Shown here: in pieces, positions 1 to 11,189 of the stretch
How the letters are laid out: each line of letters starts with the position of its first letter
Position numbering within the stretch: the first letter of the stretch is position 1
Source: Mikania micrantha
Lineage: Eukaryota > Streptophyta > Magnoliopsida > Asterales > Asteraceae
DNA: 64,000 nucleotides
Direction of reading: 5' to 3'
Assembly: GCA_009363875.1 (NCBI GenBank)
Contig: CM018686.1
Span: forward strand, 8,184,001 to 8,248,000
Notes under the pieces: generated by a model
What the model was told of the DNA's origin: nothing
Seen by the model: the letters and a program-made list of their open reading frames with translations, nothing else
Database searches by the model: none
Translations under genes and position numbers: made by a program

Positions 1-510
1 GAATAAAACTAAAGAAACCAATAATACGTCTTGAGTGGCAAAATGACTATTCAAAGATTTGACTATGTATGCTTTCCATTAGAGCTGACAAGATGGGTGG
101 ATCGGGTTGGGTCGGGCTAGGAGACAGGTAAGAATGAGTTCAGGTCATTTTATAAAAATGACCATTTTGGTTTGGGTCATAACAGGTCGAAACTGGTCGT
201 GTTAATGAATGACCCATCTAATAAAAAAAAGTAAAAGAATTAGAAAAAAATGCAAACAAAGCAATAATAACCTTAAATACATTGATCCATCATGTATGAA
301 ACTATCTTTTTCCTGCATAATAAAACTATATTATTAATTTCTTCTTCTGCAGACATGGCGACCTTAAAATTCATCAAACTATATAAGAAACTACTCTCAT
401 CCATGTTTGTGTTTTTCTCAACACCCATAACCTAGATGCATTACAAGCATTTCTTGAAAAAAAATACTAATATATAGCTGAATGCGAATAGAAATATGAA
501 TTTATTTTAC
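1..510. other. Unassigned flank with a possible small inverted-repeat element
   Basis: No gene is recognised. At 90-220 the sequence opens with AGATGGGTGGATCGGG and closes with GACCCATCTA, an inverted repeat of the kind seen at the ends of hAT-like MITEs. No convincing target duplication was found, so this is only a possibility. The rest is AT-rich with no open frame of note. Confidence 0.3.
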
Positions 511-871
511 CCCATGAGCAAGATATGCACCATAGCTTCCAATGGATGCTGCAACCATGAGCTCTATTATACATATGGTAACCAATTTTATTTACAGATT
601 CCCCAAAAAACTCACGAGCGTCTATAGCTAATCCCAGTATGATAACCAATTTTCCGGTAGTTTTCCCCTTGCTCAAGGGATAATCCCATAGATAAGAATC
701 TAGGAAGAGTTGCCTAAAATTACCAAATTTACAAATTCTATTTCATTTCAAATTGAAAAATTTCAATGAAAAAAGGATCTAGATGTGAAATTGATGTTAG
801 AATGCACACACCTGATAGGAAGATGTTACAATTACATCAGCACCAGCCTCTAAATACTCCAAATGAACTTG
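511..871 (-). pseudogene. HMT: Homocysteine S-methyltransferase fragment (pseudogene)
   Basis: Two exon-like blocks on the minus strand match the N-terminal half of plant homocysteine S-methyltransferases, which make methionine from homocysteine using S-methylmethionine. Block one (871-812) reads VHLEYLEAGADVIVTSSYQ and stops at a donor-like CAG/GTGTGTG. Block two (713-511) starts after TTTTAG with ATLPRFLSMGLSLEQGE, shifts frame near 665, continues LAIDAREFFGESV, shifts again near 556, and ends VAASIGSYGAYLAHG before a donor-like GGTAAAA. Known of the family: the order EAGAD..TSSYQ, then GLS.EE.E, then VAASIGSYGAYLA is that of HMT. The upstream first exon and the downstream zinc-binding exons are not visible, so this is a truncated, frameshifted relic. 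A 33-bp tandem duplication hits the first block. A divergent living gene is unlikely given two frameshifts. Confidence 0.72.
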
Positions 872-913
872 CATTGATAGATCTAAATACTCCAAATGAA
901 CTTGCATTGATAG
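848..913. repeat. 33-bp tandem duplication
   Basis: Two adjacent copies of a 33-bp unit (848-880 and 881-913) differ only in their first base or two. The unit overlaps the start of the first HMT-like exon block and looks like a recent slippage duplication. Confidence 0.9.
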
Positions 914-1582
914 AGTCCTTAATACATTACATATTTACATTGAAATTAATCACGATTACATAAAAATAAATGTATTTTACCTTAGGGATTAGAAGAGGGC
1001 TGTAAATCAAGAAAAATGTGGAACTTGAATGCTTCCATTTTGCTGGTGTTAAGAACCTGAATGCAATCTTGCAAAAGATGTACACACGCACCGCCTTTGA
1101 TATCGACAATCATTAAAGAATGAGAAACAAAAAATCACACAAAATCACATATTGAATGTACAGTACATTATGAAATCAAAATTAGGGTTAGAGCGAAAAC
1201 CTGTTGGGATTAGGAGGTGTCAACTGCGAGTGAGCAAGAGAGAAGAGATTGAACGAATGCTTTAGGGATTCGAATTTGATATTCACGTGCGATTTGGATT
1301 TGAGAGAGACCTGTGGATTTGAATTTTGAAAAGGGAGCATGATTTCCTCTTTTCACTTCACCCCATTTATCTGTAAAATGAAAGCTTGCTGAAACATTCC
1401 TTTAAGGGTTTTGTAGACACCCGACCCATCTAACCAAGATCCACAATTTTTTCAGCTAATTACTGTATGCATAATACACTTATACATCCTGCTTTATTTG
1501 TTGTACAAATCTTAAACTCTTAAAATCTATGAGTCAACCCATCCAATATGCATTATATAAGAGTATAGATATAAATATAGAT
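914..1582. other. No gene seen
   Basis: About 670 bp without a supported gene. It is the upstream side of the HMT relic, but I could not match it to the missing first exon. Short open frames here are not convincing. Confidence 0.5.
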
Positions 1583-2600
1583 TAGTTTTTCTTTTTAACA
1601 AAAATATAAAGAATAAAGAAGTTTTTATTAAATTATTGTTATTATTTTTATTTTTATGTGTTTTAATTATTATTAATAAATGTTTGTAAAATCTAGTGAT
1701 TTTTAAACTATTATATATAAACGTAATTTTTGTAATAAAGTTAGTTTTTTTTTTAAATATATACAAAGAATAAAGAAGTTTTTTTAAATTATTATTATCA
1801 TTATTATTAAACTTTTATTTTTATTTGTTTTAATTATTATTAATTTAATGTTTGGGAAAATTTCATAGAAATATAAACAATTTTTTATTTTGTTTTAATC
1901 AAGTCACTCAAACTTTTTTTGTCTCAATTGAGTCATTCAAGTTATTTTTTTGTTCAAATTCTATGTTTTTAACTTCAATAGTAGGAGAATATACGTTGAT
2001 ATAAGTTTGAGTGAATAATTTTTTTAAAAAAAAATGACTAATTTGAATAAGTAATTATTAATTTTAATTAATATCTGACAAAGAACAAAAAATTAATAAC
2101 TAATAATTACTTATTCAAATTAGTCATTTTTTACAAAAAAAAAAGTATCCACTCAAACTTATATCAACATATATTACCTACTATTGAGATTAAAAACATA
2201 AAATTAAAACAAAAAAGTAACTTGAATGACACAATTTGGATAAAAAAAAAAGTTAGAGTGACTTGATTGAAACAAAATGAAAGTTGTTTACATTTCTATG
2301 AAGTTATCCCTTATAAAATCTACTAAATAGTGAATATTTTTTATAATAAAGTTGGTTTTTTTAAATGCAAAGAATAAAAATTTTTGTATTAAATTATTAT
2401 TATTATTATTATTATTATTACTTTTTTTTTATTTTTTTTGGTTTTAATTATTGTTAATTTAAATGTTTATAACCTCTATTAAATTTGAAACAATTATATA
2501 AACGTAATATTTATAATAAAGTTAGTTTTTTTTTTAAATACAAATAATAAAGAAGTTTTTTCATTATATTATTATTATTATTATTGTTGTTGTTGTTGTT
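1583..2600. repeat. AT-rich tandem array, units of about 160-175 bp
   Basis: Four partial or full units carry the landmarks ATAAAGTTAGTTTTTT (near 1735, 2344 and 2514), GAATAAAGAAG, a (TTA)n run and TTTTAATTATTNTTAAT. One unit is split at 1854-2312 by a foldback element. The (TTA)n and (GTT)n runs at 2390-2420 and 2565-2600 are simple-sequence expansions within units. Confidence 0.7.
1854..2312. mobile_element. Foldback MITE of about 460 bp
   Basis: The left arm (GGGAAAATTTCATAGAAAT...) and right arm (...ATTTCTATGAAGTTATCCC) are inverted repeats extending about 200 bp each, centred near 2080, so the element is almost one large hairpin. Comparison with neighbouring units of the host array shows the uninterrupted sequence. 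The apparent target duplication is only about 2 bp (TT), so I do not assign a superfamily. No coding capacity. Confidence 0.75.
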
Positions 2601-2973
2601 GATTTTTAACCAAAAAAAAATCCTAAGGAACAATCCATTGCAAATAAAGCACCAATCACTTGTTACGAAAAACCTTCTCATCAACTTCCAATCCATCTTG
2701 TTTATCAATAATGTCATAATATTTGTTCAACAAAAAAAGCATAATAATGTCCGTTAAAATTATAATTTTTAGTGTAGGAAAATGGATGTTTAAAAATGAT
2801 GTTGTAGAATATATGTCTCGGAAAGGTAAATGTTTAAATCAAGTGTTACGTATACCTGCAAATGTTAGTTTAATGGTTTGGTAAGTCTTATTTCCGAAAA
2901 GTGTGGTTTTCGAAATCATATAGCATTATCTTACAAAACGTCTGCATACACTTATTTAATTGATATATTAGAT

Positions 2974-3205
2974 TTTTTTTGAACGGCGAATGTCTCAATC
3001 ATGTGAACCCACTGTTTTCAGGCCATGTCATCAAGGTCTAGTTACATAGACATATAATGAGCCACCACAACCACCCCAGAAGGAAACCCTACTGGGAAAA
3101 CCCCCTAACCCCCCTCATACTACTTTTTCGCTGCGGAAGGGATTTGAACCCAAGACCTTCCATTTGGAAGAAATCTTGGGTACCATTGAGGCAATGCTTT
3201 ATTGG
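2974..3205 (-). mobile_element. tRNA-derived SINE
   Basis: Read on the minus strand, a tRNA-like head carries an A-box-like CCTCAATGGTACC and a B-box GGTTCAAATCCC, then a roughly 150-bp body ending GCCGTTCAAAAAAAA. A perfect 17-bp target duplication flanks it (2957-2973 and 3206-3222, TAATTGATATATTAGAT). The body shares its 3' half and its CCGTTCAAAA tail with the SINE at 55894. Transcription would be by RNA polymerase III from the internal boxes. Confidence 0.9.
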
Positions 3206-3382
3206 TAATTGATATATTAGATGACAATGATGCTAGTTTGTTTTTAAACGTTGCTATCAATGATCCAAATTAATTTTTTACATTATTTGTCATCAAAATT
3301 ACACTAATTTTAACTTCATTTTACTTAATTTTTGTGAAAATAACGTTAAAACCGTTGGTTATGTTAATTAATCATGCATCAT

Positions 3383-3510
3383 GAGTTTGAAGATGGTAAA
3401 AGTTCACTAAGAACAACCATGTATGGTGATGAATTATTGGAAGAAGGTATGTATGAATGATTTGAGTGAGTAGAGAGACGATGGTAAATGATGAGGCTTT
3501 CAGGCTATGT
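3383..3510 (-). pseudogene. TNL gene start-region relic 1
   Basis: This stretch is a diverged copy of the start codon region and proximal upstream DNA of the TNL gene at 54996. On the minus strand an ATG is followed by VVLSELLPSS, matching the gene's MVVLTELLPGSS, then a stop after a few codons. Upstream the shared block includes GGTGATGAATTATTGGAAGA and a TTTGAGTGAG motif. No TIR domain follows. Same orientation as the intact gene. Confidence 0.75.
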
Positions 3511-3593
3511 GTAGTGATCACGCTTCCATCACGTCACGTAGACGTCACAAAAACAACCAACATCATCACTCCATTATCACTCCACCTTTGAGA

Positions 3594-3783
3594 TGGGCAA
3601 ACCCGGGTTCAAATGAGAACTGAAACCGGCCCGGAACCGGTTTCTAGACACGGGCGGGTTAGGTGGAACCGGTTTTTAAGTTCTATAATTTGAAAATCGA
3701 AAACATTAGAACCGGGTCGGGTCGGGTCCAAAACCGGATACACCGACCGGTTTCTATTTTTAAAAAAATAATAATAAAAAAAA
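3594..3783. repeat. Degenerate AACCGG-rich stretch
   Basis: Repeated AACCGG / CCGGTTT / CGGGT words, opening with GATGGGCAAACCCGGG. Such sequence is common in the interior and ends of plant hAT MITEs, but a matching right end was not located. The Helitron-like element at 3784 abuts it. Confidence 0.4.
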
Positions 3784-4539
3784 TCTTACTATTATAATAA
3801 ACAAAAATCTACATTTGCCACTTGGTACATTCTAAGACTATATTGACACTTGTCAATTTTTTATATCATCACTTAATTCCCTCTTATTAACTAATAGTTA
3901 TATTATCTTTCACATTAAATGATTATAGTAATACAACTAATGATATTATTTGTCTTTTACAAATTAAAAAAATAGTTTTTGATAAATTGGGTATCAAATC
4001 ATTTAATTAAAAAACATGCTTTAAAAAAGTTTAAATGTTATCTCTCTTTTTTTTCTAACAATTAAAATTAAGAAAAATGAAATATATCAAATCCTTCTTG
4101 TTAAAAATAAAAGTTTTATGAAAAACAAGTTTGTTTAAATACGAGTGTTTTTCACTAAAATGAAATATAAATCGAAATTAATAAAAATGACAGTAAAAGT
4201 TGCTTTTCTTTGTCTTGTACGTTTAATAAAAAATTCAAATTAGGTTTTTTTTTTTAATTTGAAATATTACCTTATCTTATAACTTGAATTAGTTAGTTTT
4301 TGACAGAAAATTAACTTTAATTTTTAAAGTTAATTAGTTCAAATATCTCAATTACAAATTAAGAAGTTTAGATGATATTCCTATAGTTATTAAAATTTTA
4401 ATTATTATTTATTATTTAAAGTAATTATTAATACATAATTTAATCATTTACTATCAAAATATCGTTTCAAAATTTTTATATTTTTATTACTAACTATTTT
4501 TTTGTAGACAATCCGTGTAACACATGGGTATTAGACTAG
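3784..4539 (+). mobile_element. Non-autonomous Helitron-like element
   Basis: Begins A/TC (TCTTACTATTATAATAAA) and ends CTAG/T, preceded by a short stem-loop (CCGTGTAACACATGG). These are the hallmarks of Helitrons, which transpose by rolling circle between A and T without target duplication. AT-rich, no coding capacity. The element at 6952 has the same head and a similar tail. Confidence 0.65.
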
Positions 4540-4631
4540 TTATATATATATAAATACTAAAAAAACTTAATAACATAAATAAATACCAAAAAATAATAAT
4601 ATTCAAAAAAATGCATATTTATTATAGTTTT

Positions 4632-4690
4632 ACATGGATTGAAGAAGACGAAGATCCTGGTAAAAGTTCATTGACAATAACTATCGAGTT
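4632..4690 (-). pseudogene. TNL gene start-region relic 2
   Basis: Minus-strand translation gives VNELLPGSSSSSIH, against LTELLPGSSSSSIH in the intact TNL at 54996-54950. The initiator is lost and nothing upstream or downstream is preserved. Same orientation as the intact gene. Confidence 0.65.
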
Positions 4691-4933
4691 TAAAAGTTCT
4701 CTCTTTAGACGGTGACAGGGATAAGAAAAAGTCTGTTCTATTCAAATTTAAGAAAAAGTCTGTTCTACTCTTTTATAAGGGCAAAACAAGTATTTTACCT
4801 AATAAAATATTCAAATTTAAACCTGGATCACAAGATTTCAATTAATATTTAATTCAGCCGAGTAAACCGATCAACGGCTAATACTTTAAGATCGGGTTTT
4901 TAATAGGATATAAACCCTATATGTATATATATA

Positions 4934-5557
4934 GAGGGCGGTTATAATACAAAGGATTTTAACGTGAGAAGCGTAAGAAGCCACAAGGTTTTGACATGTG
5001 TCATCAGGGTAAAGGGCAATATCGTCCATATATAATTACAGACCGTGACTCAACAAATTACAGACCGTAATTTAACACATGTAATCAATGACAAACTTCA
5101 TAATCACATACCACTAAATCACGTACCACGTTATATGAAAATCACAGACCGTCATTTAACATGCATAATCAAAAAACCAACTGCATAATTACGTACCAAT
5201 AATCACGTACCAAACACTAAAATCACCTACCACGTAAAAAAATCGAAAAAAACTACAACAATACTATACTCAACTTAAAGATAATAAAATTCTCTATTTT
5301 ATGGTGTAATTTTTTTAAAAAAGGATTAACCGTTTAAATGTTATTCGATTTTTAAAAAAATGGTGGAACTTGATTTAACCATAAAAAAGTCAACAAATGT
5401 AGGTTATTCTTTTTTTGTCCTTTCATCTTTAAAATCACGGAAGTTTTTAATGAAAAGTGGGGACCACTATATCTTAACCATTGATTAACTTGATCAAGGG
5501 CCAGAAATCCTTCATATCCTTCTCACGTTAAAAACCCTTTGTATCCGATCTGTCTCC
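4934..5557. mobile_element. Inverted-repeat element in (TA)n, family El5, copy 1
   Basis: Ends are inverted repeats of about 40-50 bp (left GAGGGCGGTTATAATACAAA, right the complement of GGAGACAGATCGGATACAAA), both running on to a TAACGTGAGAAG block. TA runs flank it on both sides, the right one at 5558-5583. The interior repeats ATCACRGACCGT/ACGTACCA words. A second copy lies at 57678-58397. No coding capacity. Confidence 0.75.
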
Positions 5558-5583
<26 letters not shown>

Positions 5584-5588
<5 letters not shown>

Positions 5589-6018
5589 AAGAGTTCATTT
5601 TAGAAAGTAATCATTTTGTAAAAAGAAGCTAAATAAGGGTTATTTAAAATTTATATACATTTATGAAACTTTGAAACAAGTATCTTTATCTTTCCCTCCT
5701 CAGACCCCACTTTAAATGAGTTTTTACTGGGTACGTTTGTTGTTGTTTTCAAAGTTTCATAAATGAATATGAAACTTAATTAAATCATTTTAAATACAAA
5801 TTTATTAATGTACACGTTCTCATCACAAGCTATATGATAAAAAAAAAAAACGTGTAATACTACATTCTGTCAAGAACATAAGTCGTGCAACATACTTCTA
5901 TCACCCTAAACCATATTCATTCAAATAGTGCGATAAACAACGTTCATTACTCATAGTAAGAGTTAGCAGGTTCATTATACTTTTTGTTCCAAAAATAAAT
6001 AAACGCCTACATACTTCT
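5584..6018. other. No gene seen
   Basis: AT-rich DNA between a (TA)n run and a solo LTR. I see no gene, repeat family or regulatory element that I can support. Confidence 0.5.
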
Positions 6019-6338
6019 TGTTGAAATTTATGTGAAAAGAAAAAGGAATAAAGAAAATACAAACCTTTCATCTACTAATTTATTTGTCATGAATTAGTTA
6101 ATTAACTAAGCCATGAATTAGCTAGTTAGTGGGCATAATGGTAACCTTTGAAATGCCATGGCTACAAGTATAAATAGAGGCATTTGGCCTCTTGTTGAAG
6201 TTGCTACTTTTTGAGATCTCTACAACACTTGAGATATACACACACAAGCTTCAAGGTTCCAAACACAATCATATACTTTGTTGAGTTCTTAACAACCTAC
6301 AACGATCGGTTCCTCGTGTGAAACACTCTTGTTTCAGG

Positions 6339-7543
6339 CATGGGCGGCCCTGAGATTTGGCGTGCCCAGGACGAACCGGAAAAAAAGGCCCCCTAAAGAA
6401 TTCAAATATTGAAGTGGAGGGCTCAAAAAACCAAAAAACCGTTTAATATCGAAAACCGAAACGTATTCGTAACTGAAAAAATGGAACCAAATTCTAAGTT
6501 CGGTTTTCGGTTCTGTACCTAACCATATCCGAATTTCGGTTTTTGATTCCAATTTTTTTTTTATAAATTTGGCTTATTTGGTTAACCGATTAAACCGAAT
6601 TCAAATTTAAATTTATTATCTTATTAATAATATATAAGATTGAATTCGGTTTACTCGGCTGAATTCGGTTTATTGAGACCGGTTTATTCGGTTTTTAATT
6701 GGTTTATTTGGTTTTAATCGGTTTATTCAATTGAATTCGGTTTATTTGGATCAGTTTATTTGACTTTTAAGCGGTTTATTTGGTTTTTAATATGTTTATT
6801 TGGTTTTAACCGAAATTAGAACCAAATCACTTCTCGAATTCAGTTCGGTTTTTTTGATAGGGGAAAAAATTGAAAACCGATTAAACCATACCAAATAAAC
6901 CGTTAACCGAACTAATTGACATATATTTAGTTTAAAAGGCATGAAAATCTATCTATACTAATAAATCAAAATAAAATGTGCCACATGTCACTTTTCTAGA
7001 CCATTCCTATAAAAATTTTCTCGTCTCTCTCTCCTATTAAATGCACCCATATTCAATAATAATAATATTAAATATACTTTTATACATTTTTAAATTAAGA
7101 TAGGTTTTTAACACATTTAAAAATATATTAATTTTAAAAGAGTACATTTTTTTATAATCCAAATTATAAAATATTCAATAATTGCTTTTCAAAAAGAAAT
7201 ATTCAAAAAACAAACTTTTAATAAACTTCGTGTTTAAATAAATAATATTACTATTTTATTACTTATATATTAAACTATATAAACTATTAATTGACTATTT
7301 ATTATTTTTTATTTAGCCCATGTAATACACGGGGTATTGACCTAATAACTTAATATACTTTAAGAAAAATTATTTGCATCATTAAATAATGTGTTTATAA
7401 ATGTTTCTTTTTAGTTCGATTCGCCTTATTAATTCTAATTTGAATGAATCTGTATATATACGTATATATAAAAAATTTTGTGCCCCCCTAAAAAATGGGC
7501 CCGGGACGGGGGTCGGGTTTGCCCCTCCCCCGGGCTGCCCTTG
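6339..7543. mobile_element. Non-autonomous hAT element of 1.2 kb
   Basis: Terminal inverted repeats CATGGGCGGCCC and the complement of CAAGGGCAGCCC, with a perfect 8-bp target duplication GTTTCAGG (6331-6338 and 7544-7551), as expected for hAT transposons. The interior is rich in CGGTTT/AACCG words (6440-6900) and holds a Helitron-like element. No transposase. A related left end may survive near 45227. Confidence 0.8.
6952..7345 (+). mobile_element. Helitron-like element inside the hAT
   Basis: Starts A/TC (TCTATACTAATAAATC) and ends CTAA/T, after the stem-loop CCCATGTAATACACGGG. About 394 bp, AT-rich and non-coding. Head and tail resemble the element at 3784-4539. Confidence 0.6.
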
Positions 7544-7904
7544 GTTTCAGGTGAAGTTTCGGGTTTTCGGTTAACTCCAGCAGTACATACTGCTTCGGCT
7601 GTTGTACCCTGGGAAACAGTCGGTGGGTGGCCTGAAATATGTTTTAAGGGACCTCTGTTGAACAGAAATCCTCAGCCACCGAACTCTTTTCAATTTGTTT
7701 CGTCTTGTTTTCTACTTCTTCTTGTAATTTCAATTTTAGCATTTTTATATTTCTTGTATTACTTTATTTTAGATTTTGTATTTCTTTGTATTGTAATTCG
7801 AGTAATTGAATAATAAAAGTATTTGTTTATTTTGTGAACGGTGTTCCTACACTTGTATGCTTGTAAATTTATCTATCGCATGAAAACGTTCATTGACGAT
7901 TCAA

Positions 7905-8130
7905 TGCATTTTTATGGATTGGAGAAGAAGATGGTGGTAAAAGTTCACTGAGAACAACAATGGATGGTGATGAATTATTGGAAAAAGGTACGTATGAATG
8001 CTTTGAGTGAGGAGACGAGTGTAAATGGATAAGCACTCATTATGAAAATTTTCTTGTAATTTCATCGAGTGGTACGGTTGGATTTTGTGAATTGCCATTT
8101 CATGAAATTTCAGAATGCATTCCACTTTTC
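7905..8130 (-). pseudogene. TNL gene start-region relic 3
   Basis: A diverged copy of the 5' end and upstream region of the TNL gene. On the minus strand the initiator has become ATT and is followed by VVLSELLPPSSSPIH, matching the gene's start. Upstream blocks GGTGATGAATTATTGG, TTGAGTGAG and GTTGGATTTTGTGAAT match the DNA upstream of the intact gene (54990-55200 and 55650-55850). No TIR domain remains. Confidence 0.75.
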
Positions 8131-8142
8131 CACCGAAATATG

Positions 8143-8250
8143 CATATAAATAAAAATTAAAGGAAAGTAGATTAAAGAGGAAATTACAATTTAAGTCATA
8201 TAAATAAAAATTAAAGGAAAGTAGATTAAAGAGGAAATTACAATTTAGGT
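8143..8250. repeat. 54-bp perfect tandem duplication
   Basis: Two adjacent copies (8143-8196 and 8197-8250) of an AT-rich unit beginning CATATAAATAAAAATTAAAG are essentially identical, indicating a recent duplication. Confidence 0.9.
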
Positions 8251-8485
8251 CAGAATTTAAGTGGTTTGCATGTTTAACTCAAAAATGAATCTTATAACAC
8301 TAATGCTTGCATAATTTAAACAATTAACATTTTAGCTTCTAATTATAACAGAAAATGTTAAATGATATCTAATCTGAAAGAAAAATTGTCAAAGTCATTA
8401 TTCTATAACAACATGAAGATTTAAATTAAATGGACATTTGTTGTTCACTTATGCTATTTGATTCGACCCTGAAATTTTAAAATAA

Positions 8486-9010
8486 CTAGAGGATTAGCAA
8501 CCCACGCGTTGCTTAGATATTTTGTCATGACCTCGTGTTTCAAATTGCATAGATGATCCTAAATATGAAAATACAGATATAAAAGCACGAACAAATATCA
8601 TTTTGACGTAAAACACTAATTAAAGAAGTTATGTTATAAAAGCGACAATCTATCCATCTTAAAACCCAAAAACATAAACACACATGTAATGATAAAGATA
8701 ACGTTAAAAAAACTTATAACCAATGTTGCCATCTAGTGCATCATGTGTCAAAGATTCCCTCATGACCAATATTTTCATATAACCGAACCAAACATTAAAG
8801 CGGATGTTTAATTAGTTTACTAGTCGTACTGGATTAAAAAAAAAAAACCTTTTTATTGGTTGACCGGTTGTCCTGGATAAAAAAGCAGATGATATCATAA
8901 ATGCTTCGGTTCTGATCTAGCCACGAAAACATTGGTCATGACCCTAAGTATCAAAACACATATACGATTTATAAATATCATATTACAGATACAAAAACAG
9001 GAACAACTTA
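8486..9010 (-). mobile_element. Helitron-like 3' end; other end not located
   Basis: On the minus strand the sequence ends with the stem-loop GCAACGCGTGGGTTGC and then CTAATCCTCTAG/T, a Helitron-like 3' terminus. The opposite TC end was not found, so 9010 is only a guess. Two diverged copies of a CATGACC...ACAGATA..AGCACGAAC block (8526 and 8938) lie inside. Confidence 0.35.
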
Positions 9011-10061
9011 AACTCTAATATAAATTTATAAAACATTCTCCTCATAAAAGTATCTTTAAAAATAGTAAAATAGTGGTTAAATATAATAAATTTATTTAAT
9101 TTATTTCCATAAAAAAGAAAATAGTTTAATATAATAAAGTAAAAAAACAATTTAATTTAATAAAAAAACTATTCATAAGAGTCACTTTTTAACACAGAGA
9201 TGCTGAAAAAAAGCAATTTTGTTTTTTGACTTTTTCTTTTTCTTTTTTAAATCAATTTTGACTACCAAATTAGTTAATTGGAAGCAATTTTGGAATATCC
9301 AATTTGGAGATGTTTTAATGAAAATAGTCAAAATAGAAGAAATGAACTAACCAAACTAAATTAGTTAAATAAGAAGCAATTTAGACAAAACAAAAGTAGT
9401 CAGATTAGGAGAATTTGTGACGAAACAAAAAATTGTCAAATTCGATGCAGTTTTGCCATGACTTTTGCTGTTTGAGTGAGCCCATGAAATTGTTGCGGAT
9501 GACTTTTGCTTTTTTTTTGGAAGCATTTTCACCAACCCAAAATAGTAAAAAAAAATAAAAAATAAAAAAATTTGCCAAACGAAAAGGTGACAGCAATTAA
9601 ATTTTAAACTTTAATCAAAAAGTATTATTTCATACAAAAGACCTTAACATAGTCAATAGACAATAACTTAGAAAAAAAAGCCATAAAAACATATTGTTAA
9701 CAGAACCATGACTACGCTAAAATCCAAGGCTAAGTATGTTGTGTTGCTTGTGAACCCTTTTGTGTTATGCATTCTCTCTTTTATGCTTTTTTTTTCCTAG
9801 TTAGTTTCACATCACTGTTAATTTTGTTGTTATTTTTGTTGAAAGCTCCTCATTAGACACTCTCTTCTTAGTTACCTGCCTAGTTTCCTTGATTACCTAT
9901 ACAAAACATAAGAACGCCACAAAAGCAAATACAGCTAAGCCAATGAATGCTTAGTAACGGATAAACAACAATATTATAAGAAGTTCAGAAGGTGGTAAAG
10001 ATGATCAGATCAATGTCCAGAAACAAAACGGTTCAGAACAGTAAACAATGGTCTGACTTGA
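9011..10061. other. No gene seen
   Basis: AT-rich DNA with runs of A and T. Imperfect inverted words around AAGCAATTTTG (9210, 9360) and GACTTTTGCT (9460-9510) suggest another eroded foldback element, but ends could not be defined. It runs to the solo LTR at 10062. Confidence 0.4.
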
Positions 10062-10460
10062 TGTGAAAACTAGTATCTGACCGCCCGACAAGTCCGTACG
10101 GTACGTGTACTTTCTACAGTGACTATGTGCACATATACGATTGTGAACAGTTTTTGTATTAACAGAATCCTAAATACAAGAAACCGTTGTACGTATTTTC
10201 GTGTAAACTTAAATACAGTAAGTACAACGTACAATTGAAACATCTGTTGTGTGTATTTAAGTGAAAACTTAAGTACAATTAACACAACAGATCATGAGAA
10301 ACAACAGTGTTCAAGTGAATAACAAGAACAAATCGGTTGCGATCTGATATCCATAGATGACAGGAATCAGATGACCGACATTTCAATGTGAAAACAATGT
10401 GATAACATGATGTCAGTTGAGTCCGTATGTGAGGAAACACAATTCAAACACAATTGCAGT

Positions 10461-10631
10461 GTTATTTCAGAATAACGAACGGACAGTGTGTTTGCGTGGG
10501 TGACGATTCACACAAACATAACTGTGAGTTTAGAATTCTGAAATAATGACTGAAAAGTAGAAAACAAAAGTCGGAAAGCAAAACCATCGTCGTGTTCGTT
10601 TGGGAGACGATTCGAACGAATACGCGCGATG
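10461..10631 (+). promoter_or_regulatory. Paired LTR hairpins with conserved loop (B1)
   Basis: Hairpin 1 has inner arms ACAGTGTGTTTGCGTG and CACACAAACATAACTGT around the loop GGTGACGATT (10499-10508); pairing extends outward to TTATTTCAGAAT / ATTCTGAAATAA. Hairpin 2 has arms CGTCGTGTTCGTTTG and CGAACGAATACGCGCGATG around GGAGACGATT (10603-10612). The loops are 104 bp apart. Equivalent pairs lie at 36340-36514 and 15265-15445. The loop contains TGACG, a core known to be bound by TGA-type bZIP factors. Confidence 0.6.
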
Positions 10632-10843
10632 GTGACGTGATTCGACGAAACGAAAACGAAAATACGACACGAACGAGTTTAAATTAATAAAATAAAACAT
10701 TTTAATGTTTTACAATTTTGAAAATCATCAAAAATAAATAAAACAATTCTTTTATTTAAATTTATAAATTACGCGCGTTACATTCCGGAAACGTAACGAA
10801 AACGCGAAACGAGAAACAAAAACGAACCCGAACACCCTCGGGG

Positions 10844-10850
10844 TATAAAT
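10844..10850 (+). promoter_or_regulatory. TATA box of LTR B1
   Basis: TATAAAT sits inside the palindrome GGGTATAAATACCC. It is followed by a CT-rich leader beginning about 15 bp downstream, as expected for the U3/R region of an LTR. Confidence 0.6.
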
Positions 10851-11189
10851 ACCCTAAATGAGTGTGATTCCCTCATTTTCTCTTCTTCATCTTCACACAA
10901 AAACCCTATTCCCGGATTTGAGCTCCATCACCATTTCCAACCTTCTTTCTTCCATACCTCCCTCATTTCTCCACCAAATTCTTCCATCTTTGGACCTACA
11001 CGAAGCTCTCATCACCTACTACACGAAAGTACAACCGATCTGGAACGAAAACCACCGGATTCAAGGTAATCTGTGATGAAAAACCACGAAAAATTAGGGT
11101 TTCTAAGCCCTAGTCGAACCATCTAACTACACCCGGTTCTAAGCCTTCCTCCTCCCAACCCACGACCACCAGAACCCTTCTTAGCACAG

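Larger units (their letters stand above)
6019..7851 (+). mobile_element. Copia-type solo LTR of about 620 bp, split by a hAT
   Basis: Begins TGTTGAAATTT and ends GTGTTCCTACA; the flanks CTTCT and CTTGT form a 5-bp target duplication with one mismatch. A TATA box (TATAAATAGAGG, 6171) and an AATAATAAA poly(A)-like signal near 7809 are where an LTR should have them. No internal retroelement sequence follows, so it is a solo LTR left by recombination. A 1.2-kb hAT (6339-7543) plus its 8-bp duplication interrupts it. Confidence 0.6.

Noticed and set aside
7478..7813. 111-codon plus-strand frame
   Set aside because: It starts in the hAT terminus and runs into the copia solo LTR; the protein has no coherent domain.
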